This document shows, in pieces, positions 9,083-17,808 of a DNA stretch of 64,000 nt. A program made the translations under genes and the position numbers. Source of the stretch: JACDAE01 sp963744875 (GTDB lineage: Bacteria; Chloroflexota; Ktedonobacteria; Ktedonobacterales; Ktedonobacteraceae). Under the pieces are notes generated by a model, which searched no databases, was not told where the DNA came from, and saw only the letters and a program-made list of their open reading frames with translations. The DNA lies in NCBI GenBank assembly GCA_963744875.1, contig CAVUVQ010000043.1:42600-106599 (forward strand), in the 5' to 3' direction. The first letter of the stretch is position 1. Each line of letters starts with the position of its first letter.

Positions 9083-10255
9083 ATGGATTCGGTCAAACGC
9101 GAAGTGCTGGCGCAACGGGTACTTAAAGTCAAACCTTCCGGCATTCGCAAATTTTTTGATATTATCAATACCATGCCAGATGTTATCTCATTGGGCGTCG
9201 GCGAACCAGATTTTGTGACGCCAGAACACATTCGCCAGGCTGGTATCAACTCGATCGTGCAGGGGCACACGCGCTATACATCCAATTATGGAACGCTAGA
9301 GTTACGCCAGGAAATCGCTGCTATGTTGCAACGTCGTTATGATCTTACCTATAATCCGGTCAATCAGATCCTGGTGACGGTTGGTGTAAGCGAAGGGGTC
9401 GATCTGGCGATGCGTACGCTCATTGATCCTGGTGATGAAGTGATCTCGCCTGACCCCGGCTATGTAGCCTATGAGGCTGATATTGTGCTGGCTGGCGGCG
9501 TTCCTGTTCCCGTTCCCACCTATGCAGAATATGGCTTTGGAGTGCGTGCTGCTGAGATTGCCGCTGCTATTACGCCGCGCACAAAGATGATTTTACTTGG
9601 TAATCCCAATAATCCTACCGGTGCTGTCATACCTCGTGCCGAACTTGAAGATATCGCGAAGTTGGCCGTCGAGCACGATCTGGTCGTTGCCAGCGATGAA
9701 GTCTATAGTCGCCTTGTTTACGGAACCGAACATGTCTCGATCGCAACCTTGCCCGGTATGCAGGAGCGCACCGTCTTGCTTGATGGTTTCTCTAAAGCCT
9801 ATGCGATGACTGGCTGGCGGGTCGGTTATGTTGCAGCCCCCACTCATATTCTGGAAGCGATGCTCAAAGTGCATCAGTATGCCATCATGTGCGCGGGAAC
9901 CTCTGCCCAGGAGGCAGCCCTTGAGGCATTACGCCATGGCGAAGAGGATGTAGAACGCATGCACGCCGATTACGCCCGTCGCGGCACCATGTTTGTAGCT
10001 GGCCTCAATCGCATCGGTCTTCCCACCAGTGCACCCCGCGGTGCTTTCTACGCCTTTCCCTATGTAGGTGCCACTGGTATGACCGATGAAGAGTTTGCTG
10101 AGAAACTGCTCTTTGAGGAAAAAGTCGCTGTGGTTCCCGGTAGTTCATTTGGTGTCGCTGGTATTGGCTATGTTCGCGCTGCATATTGTACTGCATATGA
10201 TAAGCTGGAAGAGTCTCTGGTGCGTATAGAGCGCTTTTTGAAGAAGCATGCTTAG
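9083..10255 (+). CDS. Class I/II PLP-dependent aminotransferase (aspartate-aminotransferase-like)
   Basis: 390 residues, fold type I. Visible landmarks are SLGVGEPDFVTPEHI near the N-terminus, GNPNNPTGAV, ASDEVYSRLVY and the PLP-binding lysine in DGFSKAYAMTGWRVGY, with an Arg of the substrate carboxylate site near GIGYVRAAYC. It is most like the AspC/PatA subgroup that uses aspartate, aromatic or branched substrates; the exact donor cannot be assigned. Start ATG 9083 has AAAGGA 6 bases upstream. It follows the desulfurase gene by about 150 bases and precedes a HicB-like gene by 34 bases. Confidence 0.92.
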   Translation: MDSVKREVLAQRVLKVKPSGIRKFFDIINTMPDVISLGVGEPDFVTPEHIRQAGINSIVQGHTRYTSNYGTLELRQEIAAMLQRRYDLTYNPVNQILVTVGVSEGVDLAMRTLIDPGDEVISPDPGYVAYEADIVLAGGVPVPVPTYAEYGFGVRAAEIAAAITPRTKMILLGNPNNPTGAVIPRAELEDIAKLAVEHDLVVASDEVYSRLVYGTEHVSIATLPGMQERTVLLDGFSKAYAMTGWRVGYVAAPTHILEAMLKVHQYAIMCAGTSAQEAALEALRHGEEDVERMHADYARRGTMFVAGLNRIGLPTSAPRGAFYAFPYVGATGMTDEEFAEKLLFEEKVAVVPGSSFGVAGIGYVRAAYCTAYDKLEESLVRIERFLKKHA

Positions 10256-10289
10256 CGTAGTGTAGGAAGTATTTCAAGGTGAAATAGCT

Positions 10290-10502
10290 ATGCGGTTTAA
10301 AGTGGTTCTTGAGCCATCTGAAGAAGGTGGTTATACAGTCTATGTGCCATCTCTGCCAGGGTGTATCAGTGAGGGCGAGACAGTAGAGGAAGTGCTCTCT
10401 AACATCGAAGAGGCTGTAATGCTTTACCTCGAGCCTGTAGATGATGATTTAGTGATAGGTGAGGGTGGGATGGTGAGGGAGATCGAAATTGAGCGAGGAT
10501 AA
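10290..10502 (+). CDS. HicB-like small protein (orphan antitoxin family)
   Basis: 70 residues with the HicB/UPF0150 fold signature EGGYTVYVPSLPGCISEGETVEEVLSNIEEAV, seen here only in parts under the motif limits of this record. Classical HicB neutralises the mRNA interferase HicA and represses the pair. No HicA-like frame (small, basic, dsRBD-like) is visible on either side. It is therefore an orphan, or one of the many stand-alone HicB-like proteins of unknown role. It probably shares the aminotransferase transcript, which is closed by the hairpin downstream. Confidence 0.75.
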   Translation: MRFKVVLEPSEEGGYTVYVPSLPGCISEGETVEEVLSNIEEAVMLYLEPVDDDLVIGEGGMVREIEIERG

Positions 10503-10546
10503 GTCTGGATCTATTTCTCGAATTATTGTGATGAATTTACTATAAC

Positions 10547-10588
10547 AAAAAAGAGAGCGATGGAAGAAGTTTATCATCGCTCTCTTTT
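10547..10588 (+). terminator. Intrinsic terminator
   Basis: Stem AAAGAGAGCGATG pairs with CATCGCTCTCTTT around a 12-base loop, with A-rich 5' and T-rich 3' flanks, so it can work in either direction. It lies 45 bases after the HicB-like gene and ends the aminotransferase unit. Confidence 0.8.
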
Positions 10589-10765
10589 GTTAATCGGCGT
10601 TAGCTCACAGATGCACTAATGCGTATTTCGAGGAATAGCAACGAAATGAGATGGATAACAACGAATATGGACCCATCCCTATGGTATACTTGCTTAAGGT
10701 GGTGATACCATCGCAAAGGTTTTACGGCGATCGTCTGCTCTCTACGGCAAGAAAGAGGTGCGTTT

Positions 10766-12334
10766 ATGCAAATTGGCCTTCCTGAAGTGACAACAGCCGC
10801 CGCACTTGAAGAGAAACAAAAGCTCCAAAAAGGACTCGGCTACCTGGACATGATTTTCTTTACCTCTGCGGCTCTGATTGGTCTTGATACGCTTGGCGCT
10901 TTTTCTGCAAACGGATCACAGGCGCTTACGTGGCTTCTCTTCTCGGCAATCACCTTTCTCATGCCTTATGGACTGCTTACAGCAGAACTGGGAAGCACTT
11001 TTACTAAAGAAGGTGGAGTTTACGAGTGGTGTAAATTGGCGGGAGGGCGCTTTTATGCCGCTCTGACCGCGATGCTTTATTGGATCTCCAATCCACTATG
11101 GATCGGTGGTACGCTGGCAGTTAGCTCCATTGCAGCCATTAAAACCTTCTGGTTTGGCAATACCAGCTATCAATTTGGGGGCACCAAACTCAGCGATGCG
11201 CTTATCGAGATGGCGATTGCGCTCTTTTTCATCTGGGGCACAACCTGGTGCGCAATTATGTCTTTGCGCGTTGGCAAGTGGTTGTCTGTCTTTGGTTCCT
11301 ACATCAAATTGGGTTTGTTGGGTGTCTTTATCGTGTTAGGTATTGTTTTTATTGTCGGTGGTTACTCTAAAGGTGCTCATTTTGGGACTGCTGACCTGCT
11401 TCCTAGCGATTGGGGTCTGGTTGTTAGCGCTATTTTCCCCGTACTTATCTTTCAATGGGTCGGCTTTGAAGTACAGAGTGGTGCCGCAGAAGAAATGCAC
11501 GACCCGCAACGCGATGTGCCTCGTTCGTTGATTCGAGCTGGTGCAATTGCCGTGATCACTTATGTTTTGTTCCTCGTGGTTATCCTTTTTGCGCTTCCTA
11601 AGAATCAACTTACTGGCGTCGGAAGCTTCCTCAACGCATATCAGTCTGTTGCTAATGTATTGCCGCATCCAATTGCAGTGGGCCTGGGCTGGCTGGTTGC
11701 ACTTGGCTTTGTCGTAGCGCTGGCCTCCAGTGGCGGAACATGGCTGATGGGTGCTGATCGAACATATGCTATCGGTGCACTTGATCGCACCGCACCCAGC
11801 ATCTTTGGCCGTTTTAGCAAAAAATATGGCACCCCTATCGCAGTCAATATTATGTCTGGTACCATGGCGACGATCGCCATGGCAGCGGCGATTCTGATTA
11901 CCGCCTTTGGTAGTGGCAATATCAGTACACTTTTTGCGCTGGTGCTGGGCTTTACGCTCTCCACGAACACTCTTGCGTACCTGCTAATCTTCCCTGCATT
12001 CTTGTTGTTGCGCTATCGTTATCCAGATGTTCCACGCACATATCGTGTTCCTGGTGGCATGCTCGGAGCGTGGATTGTGACGCTCTTGCCATTCGCCTAT
12101 GCAGCCATCGCCGCCTACTTCATCCTGATTCCCACTGCTTCCTATGTCAGCAAGAGTGGTGTAAGCCGAATGACGTACGAGTTGACGCAATGGGTGCCAT
12201 TGATTGTGATTGTGGGATTGACAATTTTCTTCTACATATGGGGACAAAGAGAGAAACGGAACCGTGACGTTGTGGCTGAACAAAAAGCGGAGGTAAGCGG
12301 CACTTCCTTCCAGTCATCTCCAGAACTGGATTAA
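10766..12334 (+). CDS. APC-family amino-acid permease
   Basis: 522 residues with about 12 to 14 hydrophobic segments, an integral membrane transporter of the amino acid-polyamine-organocation superfamily. The first helix has the family's broken motif (FFTSAALIGLDTLGAFS), and GFEVQSGAAEEMHDPQRDVPRS after helix 6 is the usual APC loop. The polar C-terminal tail is cytosolic. A TGGTATACT sequence at about 10682 may be its extended -10. RBS GAAAGAGG lies just upstream of ATG 10766. The substrate is unknown; glutamate/GABA-type antiporters are the nearest impression. Confidence 0.88.
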   Translation: MQIGLPEVTTAAALEEKQKLQKGLGYLDMIFFTSAALIGLDTLGAFSANGSQALTWLLFSAITFLMPYGLLTAELGSTFTKEGGVYEWCKLAGGRFYAALTAMLYWISNPLWIGGTLAVSSIAAIKTFWFGNTSYQFGGTKLSDALIEMAIALFFIWGTTWCAIMSLRVGKWLSVFGSYIKLGLLGVFIVLGIVFIVGGYSKGAHFGTADLLPSDWGLVVSAIFPVLIFQWVGFEVQSGAAEEMHDPQRDVPRSLIRAGAIAVITYVLFLVVILFALPKNQLTGVGSFLNAYQSVANVLPHPIAVGLGWLVALGFVVALASSGGTWLMGADRTYAIGALDRTAPSIFGRFSKKYGTPIAVNIMSGTMATIAMAAAILITAFGSGNISTLFALVLGFTLSTNTLAYLLIFPAFLLLRYRYPDVPRTYRVPGGMLGAWIVTLLPFAYAAIAAYFILIPTASYVSKSGVSRMTYELTQWVPLIVIVGLTIFFYIWGQREKRNRDVVAEQKAEVSGTSFQSSPELD

Positions 12335-12346
12335 GATTGACTTTGC

Positions 12347-12376
12347 GAGAAGCCTGTCAATAACGACAGGCTTCTC
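12347..12376 (+). terminator. Hairpin after the APC permease gene
   Basis: GAGAAGCCTGTC pairs perfectly with GACAGGCTTCTC around a 6-base loop, 13 bases after the permease stop. No T-tract follows, so it may terminate weakly or stabilise the mRNA end. Confidence 0.6.
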
Positions 12377-12403
12377 AATCCGCGGAGTATAGGTATCAGG
12401 ATT

Positions 12404-12560
12404 TTACAACCATCTGAAGCCATGCCACACGACCAGGAGAGATGCCACAATCCAGGCTGCCATCACTAGCATGCCAGTCTGAATAGCATTCCAACCCGCA
12501 CCATTGACATTGAAGTATGAGCCGCCCAGAAATATCATGGGAAAGCTGATCAACTCCTCG
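12404..12560 (-). pseudogene. C-terminal remnant of an ABC-2 type permease
   Basis: On the minus strand, a frame ending at 12404 reads ELISFPMIFLGGSYFNV, then a short loop, then a last hydrophobic helix (LVMAAWIVASLLVVWHGFRWL in part). This is the usual end of ABC-2 drug-export permeases (SFPMMFLSG motif, then a final TM helix). The frame has no start, and the rest of the permease and its ATPase are absent. It abuts a LuxR remnant on the other strand, so a rearrangement joined two broken genes here. Confidence 0.55.
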
Positions 12561-12911
12561 CGTTTGTCCCTCCCACGGATGCTTCCTCAATCCCTATAAA
12601 TAATGATGCTATAACGCAGGTTGAGCAGCTTACTGAGCGTGAACGCGAGATACTTAAATTGCTTGTACAAGGAACTTCCAATCGCCAGATTGCTGAGAAA
12701 CTTTATCTCACAGAAGGAACAGTCAAGAACCATATGAGCAATATTCTCAGCAAGCTGGGCGTGCGTGATCGTACACAAGCGGCGTTGAAGGCGAAAGAAC
12801 TGGGGCTTGTCTTGCAAGTTCATATTCGGGTGGGCTCCTGGTCTTCTCTTTGCACTGATGCTCCACAGATACTACAAAAGCGTGTAGCACTTTTTCTGTC
12901 ATCCGCCTTAT
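12561..12911 (+). pseudogene. C-terminal HTH remnant of a NarL/LuxR response regulator
   Basis: The frame reads QLTEREREILKLLVQG, then NRQIAEKLYLTEGTVKNH and NILSKLGVRDRTQAALKAKE: a full LuxR-type DNA-binding domain. No receiver domain or start codon is upstream; the sequence there belongs to the ABC-2 remnant on the opposite strand. The natural end near 12810 has also been replaced, because the frame continues into the antisense of the flippase gene to a stop at 12911. Such regulators commonly sit beside ABC-2 exporters and histidine kinases, so both remnants may come from one lost locus. Confidence 0.6.
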
Positions 12912-14256
12912 GACCACAAGGAAGGAAAGGAACGGACTTAAGAACGCTTGTGACATCATCGACAGGTTCTGGAATTTCCTGCTGTCGAGGCCACGCCGTT
13001 CTGTACAGGGTAGGAGACATAAACACAGCTTCAATACATACCGCAATAACCCAGCCCAGGCTTAAGCCAGATATAGAGCCGAGATGTGCCCCTAGAATAG
13101 CTAATCCTACCTCAAGAACAGCTCCATACGTTAAGGGAAGGAGCGTCTTTGCGATCCGATCTTGAACGCGGTAGATAGTTACATAGTGATCCTTAATGAG
13201 GAACGGGATTGCGCCTAACCCCAGGATGCGCATACTCCATACTCCCTGTTCCGCGTAGCTAGCGCCAAATACTTCCAAAAGTTGTTTAGAGCCAAGGAGT
13301 AGGACGCTAATTGCCAGTACACAGGTGAGCAAGGCAAGACCCATACTCAAGCGGATTTTACGCATTAAAACGTCAGGTTGGGAAGAGCTCACCGCATAGA
13401 GAGCAGTCACAAGAGCCTGTGGAACAACGTACACAATATCTGCAATCAAAAAGGCAATGTAGAACCAGGCATTCATGGTTGTTGAGAGTAGTGCTGTAAC
13501 AAGCAGTGGTAATGCGTAATTTGGTCCGATCAGTAGAAGGTTGAGGAGATGATGTTGCATCGCCAGTGGCCCCATCCTGCGCAGCAAATTCCAGTGTGGA
13601 AAGGGTATACGCCCATTCCATTTTCTTTTGATCAACGCATAGCCACCTAAAACAAGCAAAGAAAAAGCATCCCCTATGGCCCAGGTAATAAAGATCGACA
13701 GTCCTGTATGTTGGGCAAACCAGAAGCTCACCAATGTAAGTGCGCCCAGTTTTGCGCTCGCAAATAGGATGTTGCGCCAGAGTTGGAGGTCACCACGCAG
13801 AAACCCGATTAAGGCCTGATCCAGCACTAGATTAACCGCAGTCAGACTTGCACCAATGGCGAAAAGCGCTATAGCCTGAAAGCTTCCTCGCAGGGGTTGT
13901 AAGTCCACTGAGAAGAAAGGCATGCCGAGTGCGAAGAGCAGTCCAACGCATCCGCCAGCCAGGGCGACCAGGATCAGTGCTGTACTGATAAGCACGACTT
14001 CTTGCCCACGTTGTTTCGGTAATTCGCAAATCAGCAAGGTGCCAAATCCCAACATGCAAAGAGTTCCCAGCAGTGTCAGAGCTGAGATGGCGGCGGAGGC
14101 AAAACCTACTGCACTGGGCGAAAACTGCCGGGCCGCTACCCACCAATAAGCAAAGCCAAGGCCAGCTTTGACGCAGAAGGTAGCGACCAATGAAGCAGCA
14201 TTAAAGAGCATAACGCCGTTTGTTTTCAGCCACTTATATAGCAATTCGCTCACCAT
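12820..14256 (-). CDS. Flippase/MATE-like polysaccharide exporter with C-terminal zinc-ribbon tail
   Basis: 478 residues with about 12 hydrophobic segments, resembling oligosaccharide flippases of the MOP superfamily (Wzx/RfbX-like), which turn lipid-linked molecules across the cytoplasmic membrane. After the last helix, a cytosolic tail has CGHKADDRKSATRFCSICGA, a single zinc-ribbon-like pattern (C-x-H ... C-x2-C) that is unusual for flippases. Its start at 14256 overlaps the end of the upstream NRPS gene by 23 bases, implying translational coupling and a joint role. The cargo might be an NRPS-made or NRPS-modified product; this is inference. Confidence 0.8.
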   Translation of the reverse strand: MVSELLYKWLKTNGVMLFNAASLVATFCVKAGLGFAYWWVAARQFSPSAVGFASAAISALTLLGTLCMLGFGTLLICELPKQRGQEVVLISTALILVALAGGCVGLLFALGMPFFSVDLQPLRGSFQAIALFAIGASLTAVNLVLDQALIGFLRGDLQLWRNILFASAKLGALTLVSFWFAQHTGLSIFITWAIGDAFSLLVLGGYALIKRKWNGRIPFPHWNLLRRMGPLAMQHHLLNLLLIGPNYALPLLVTALLSTTMNAWFYIAFLIADIVYVVPQALVTALYAVSSSQPDVLMRKIRLSMGLALLTCVLAISVLLLGSKQLLEVFGASYAEQGVWSMRILGLGAIPFLIKDHYVTIYRVQDRIAKTLLPLTYGAVLEVGLAILGAHLGSISGLSLGWVIAVCIEAVFMSPTLYRTAWPRQQEIPEPVDDVTSVLKSVPFLPCGHKADDRKSATRFCSICGASVQREDQEPTRI

Positions 14257-16993
14257 TGTCGTGTATTTCTTCCGCGAGTGTTGGTTGGGCTTGCTGGATA
14301 GCTCTTCTCAATGCTTCAGCCAATGACAGGATATGATCGGTTCGGCAACCTATGTGTGTGCCAGGAACGAATACCAGTTCTCTTCCATGTTCCAGGGTTG
14401 TTTTCCGTTTCCATACGCCCTGAAAAGGCTCTTCCTGTGGCCAGATCACTGTAATGTTGCCTGCATATGGCTTATAGGTATAGCCTGTGATAATCCAATC
14501 TATCAGAGCGTGGTCATCCTGTCGCAAGGCATCAAAGGTTGGTGTAAGAGTGAAGATGCCAGGATCAATATCGGGAAAAGCGTTAAGGTCTTCCACCTTC
14601 CTCTCGCGTCGCAGGTATTTATAAAGATGCCGAATACGGAGAAAGCTTTCCATTTGCTGGTCCTTGCTTCTTCGAAGCAATCTGTTTGTACGTTGAATGA
14701 AACTTATTGCCAGGGCATGCAGGGGTGGAGGGGAAGCCGGTTCGATCAATGCCAGGAGATCAATTTGTTGCCCCTGAGCATGCAACTGTCGCGCCATCTC
14801 GTAAGCAACCAGCCCTCCATTGCAAAATCCCCCCAGTAGATAAGGACCTTCTGGTTGAATAGCACGCATCGTTTGAATATGAGCTGTTGCCATCTCTTCC
14901 ACTGTTGGTATGCTTTCTAATCCCTCGAAGTTGTATGGAGCGAGTGCATAAAAGGGTTGGTCTGGTCCCAAACACTGTGCCAACTGGAAGCAATAGAACG
15001 CTCCATTGTTCCATGCTCCGTGTAAATAGAAGAATGGCCGCCTGGAACCTTGTGCCTGTATTGCCACAATAGGGGTTCGGGTACTTCTTTCTTCTTCAGT
15101 TAGCAACGTATCTGCGAGCGCTTCTATAGTTGGTTTTGCAAAGAGCGTGGCGAGCGAGAGCTTGCGACCAGACATCTGCTCTATGCGTTCGATAAGTTGT
15201 GGTGCGAGCAAGGAATGACCACCTATATAAAAGAAGTTATCGTATATGCCAATAGGTCTTACATCTAGCAAGTCCTCCCAGATCTGCTGAAGTTGATAGT
15301 GAAGCGCTGTTGTTGGAGCGACAAAGGGTTCCTCCCCTTCTTGCCTGACCGGATCAGGTGCTGGCAACGCCAGGCGGTCGACCTTCCCGTTGGGTGTGAG
15401 CGGCAAGGCTTCAAGCCATACAAATGCGGAAGGTATCATATAGAGGGGCAACGTAGAACGCATGTGCTGCAGTAGATCTTTCATAGTGGCCTTTTGTCCC
15501 CTATGCAGGACTACGTACGCGACAAGTCGTTTCTCGTCGAGAGTAATTTCACGTGCCACGACTACTACATCTTGTACGGTGGGATGCTGGCGCAGTACCG
15601 TCTCAATTTCGCCCAACTCAACACGCATACCGCGAATCTTCACCTGGTGGTCGGTGCGTCCCATAAAAAGGAGTGTTCCATCAGGCTGATAGCGAGCCAG
15701 GTCACCCGTTTTATACAGGCGAGCACCAGGGGTCTGGTTGAAAGGATCAGGGATGAAGCGCTCATTAGTGAGGTCTGGGCGATTGAGATAGCCGCGTGCT
15801 AATCCATCACCGCCGATATATAGCTCACCGGTCATGCCAATAGGGACTATCTGCCGATCTTCATCTAGAAGATAAGCCTGAGAATTAGCAATTGGTTTGC
15901 CAATCGGGACATCGGTATAGTGCTCATCTGGCTTGATTTCGTAATATGTTGTATCCGCTGCTACTTCAGAAGAGCCATAGAGATTGATAAGTGTTGCTTC
16001 AGGCAGACACTGTTGAAAGCGCCTGACTAGTTCCGGGGAGAGAGCTTCTCCACTACTGACCCAGTATTTCAGCGCCGGGAGTTGTGTTTGTATTGCTAGA
16101 TTTCCACTTTCCAGTAATACGCGTAAAAGCGAGGGAACCAGTACTATGCGTGTTACGTTGTGCTGAGCCAGGGTGTGCAGAAACAGTACTGCATCTTTTA
16201 CGACGAGATCAGGAATAATGACTAGCCTGATACCTTGCAGGAGGGGGCCAAAGATCTCCCAGACAGCATCTACAAAACTCAGTGTAGTTTTCTGGCAGCA
16301 GACCTCGTCCGATACAAAAGGATACAGCTTCCACATCCAGTTAAAACGATTTACACTGGCTCTATGAGTACCAAGAACACCCTTTGGTTTGCCCGTTGAT
16401 CCCGAGGTATAGATAACATACGCGAGGTTTTCAGATGTTATGTCACTACTCAGATTTGTAGCCTGTTTTTGTGTAATAATTGGCCAGTCAGTATCCAGGC
16501 AGACGACGTGAGCTTTATGTTGAGGTAATTGTGCAACTAAGCGTTGCTGTGTTAGTAGGACAGCGATCTGACTGTCCTGTATCATAAATTCCAATCGTTC
16601 CTGGGGATAGGTGGGGTCGAGAGGGACATACGCTCCCCCTGCCTTCAGTATACCCAGCATCCCCACAATCATCTTCAGGGAACGTTCCATACAGACGCCT
16701 ACAAGTACTTCTGGCCCAATGCCCAGGGTGCGCAAGTGATGTGCGAGTTGGTTTGCTTGCGCATTAAGTTCGCGATAGCTTAATTCCTGTCCATCGAATA
16801 CGAGCGCGACCTTCTCTGGTGTACGCTCCACCTGTATTTCAAATAGTTGCGGAATAGATTGTTCTTTGGGATAAGCCGCTTTCGTATCGTTCCACTTGAC
16901 CAGCAATTGCTGCAGTTCAGCCTGCACTACTTGTTGCGGTTCAAAGGAGAGTGGAAGTGGCCTATTTTGGGAATGGTATGGAGTCGTATTCAT
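14234..16993 (-). CDS. Single-module NRPS: adenylation, carrier, thioesterase
   Basis: 919 residues. The adenylation domain (about 40-545) has A3 YTSGSTGKPKGV, A7 YKTGDLARYQPDG, A8 DHQVKIRGMRVELGEIE and A10 LPLTPNGKVDRLAL. Its A5 is LYGSSEVAADTTYYE, not the usual NxYGPTE, and its A4 region reads FVDAVWEIFG. The carrier domain (about 560-630) has the phosphopantetheine site GGHSLL. The thioesterase (about 645-900) has nucleophile loop GGFCNGG, so Cys724 replaces the usual Ser; His880 (PGTHIGC) fits the catalytic His. There is no condensation domain, so it probably loads and releases or transfers one residue. It overlaps the flippase gene by 23 bases. The start is weakly defined: no strong Shine-Dalgarno lies at the ideal distance. 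Confidence 0.92.
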   Translation of the reverse strand: MNTTPYHSQNRPLPLSFEPQQVVQAELQQLLVKWNDTKAAYPKEQSIPQLFEIQVERTPEKVALVFDGQELSYRELNAQANQLAHHLRTLGIGPEVLVGVCMERSLKMIVGMLGILKAGGAYVPLDPTYPQERLEFMIQDSQIAVLLTQQRLVAQLPQHKAHVVCLDTDWPIITQKQATNLSSDITSENLAYVIYTSGSTGKPKGVLGTHRASVNRFNWMWKLYPFVSDEVCCQKTTLSFVDAVWEIFGPLLQGIRLVIIPDLVVKDAVLFLHTLAQHNVTRIVLVPSLLRVLLESGNLAIQTQLPALKYWVSSGEALSPELVRRFQQCLPEATLINLYGSSEVAADTTYYEIKPDEHYTDVPIGKPIANSQAYLLDEDRQIVPIGMTGELYIGGDGLARGYLNRPDLTNERFIPDPFNQTPGARLYKTGDLARYQPDGTLLFMGRTDHQVKIRGMRVELGEIETVLRQHPTVQDVVVVAREITLDEKRLVAYVVLHRGQKATMKDLLQHMRSTLPLYMIPSAFVWLEALPLTPNGKVDRLALPAPDPVRQEGEEPFVAPTTALHYQLQQIWEDLLDVRPIGIYDNFFYIGGHSLLAPQLIERIEQMSGRKLSLATLFAKPTIEALADTLLTEEERSTRTPIVAIQAQGSRRPFFYLHGAWNNGAFYCFQLAQCLGPDQPFYALAPYNFEGLESIPTVEEMATAHIQTMRAIQPEGPYLLGGFCNGGLVAYEMARQLHAQGQQIDLLALIEPASPPPLHALAISFIQRTNRLLRRSKDQQMESFLRIRHLYKYLRRERKVEDLNAFPDIDPGIFTLTPTFDALRQDDHALIDWIITGYTYKPYAGNITVIWPQEEPFQGVWKRKTTLEHGRELVFVPGTHIGCRTDHILSLAEALRRAIQQAQPTLAEEIHDNGERIAI

Positions 16994-17069
16994 TCCAAAA
17001 ATATGAATATCCTTTTCTTTCTATACTAGGGATCAATACCTAAACTTAGTGTTCAATATCATTTATAAA

Positions 17070-17099
17070 ACAATACTTTATACTAGACCTCATTGTCAA
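17070..17099 (-). promoter_or_regulatory. Possible sigma-70 promoter of the A-T-TE NRPS gene
   Basis: On the minus strand a perfect TTGACA (17094-17099) is followed after 18 bases by TATTGT (17070-17075). Transcription would begin near 17063, about 70 bases before the start at 16993. Confidence 0.4.
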
Positions 17100-17808
17100 G
17101 TTGAAAAGAGGCTGAAGCTTCTATTTAGCAGGGAGAATAGAGTAGAGGCATCATCTCGTGCACGCCCTTTTCCCGCTGAATGCTATTCCTTATTGATGAA
17201 CAAAAACTTAGAGTAAGCCAGAAAAAAAGCCTTTTTTGTGTTAGAAGGATAGCCAATATGGGTGATTGAAAAAAGGTGTAAGTTGGATCAAAGTTGATGT
17301 TTGAGTCAGGAAAAAGAGCCCTTAGGTACAGAAAGGAAATCCGAACAATAATGAGAGTCAGGTAAATAGATAACGCGATTGACTCTCGTGTATATACCGT
17401 GCTAGTATTAAGGAACTTAACGACTTGCTTTCGTTGCTGTTGCATTGTAAATCACTTGATTTTTGTATATTCACAACCATATAGTTTGGATAGTGATTTT
17501 GTAACTGTTAATAGAAAATATGGCAGGTTGATGAAACAGTACGGGAACGTCCCGCATCTCCACGTCTACCAACATATGTAGATCATCCAGTGTGTGAAGG
17601 CCTTCCACACAGGTGATCCCAAAACGATTGACGATCTTGATGGTTGTTTTGATGGATGAGGTTGTTCCGTCTCCACCAGTTTTATGCATACCTATATGCT
17701 GTCATCTTGCAAGAGGTGCGTTACTCTTTAACGCTTTTGTCGGTCTGAAATATTTATGCTGCGTCTTTGCCAGGTGGTTAGCAAAACACGGTGAGAAAGG
17801 ATGGGGGC
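17100..17808. other. Intergenic region with no convincing gene
   Basis: About 700 AT-rich bases lie between the divergent NRPS and PAS-kinase genes. Two small minus-strand frames (17125-17445, 106 codons, hydrophobic stretches; 17471-17689, 72 codons, ending in VEGLHTLDDLHMLVDVEM) have no good ribosome-binding site. The second faintly recalls the cytosolic end of cation-diffusion-facilitator proteins and could be a decayed fragment, but I cannot support it. Confidence 0.4.

Noticed and set aside
10503..10765. hicA toxin gene after the HicB-like gene
   Set aside because: No small basic frame with HicA-like sequence on either strand; the region holds a terminator and a possible promoter.
17125..17689. 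Two small minus-strand frames upstream of the PAS kinase
   Set aside because: No ribosome-binding site, low-complexity hydrophobic content, and only a vague resemblance to a cation-efflux protein end.
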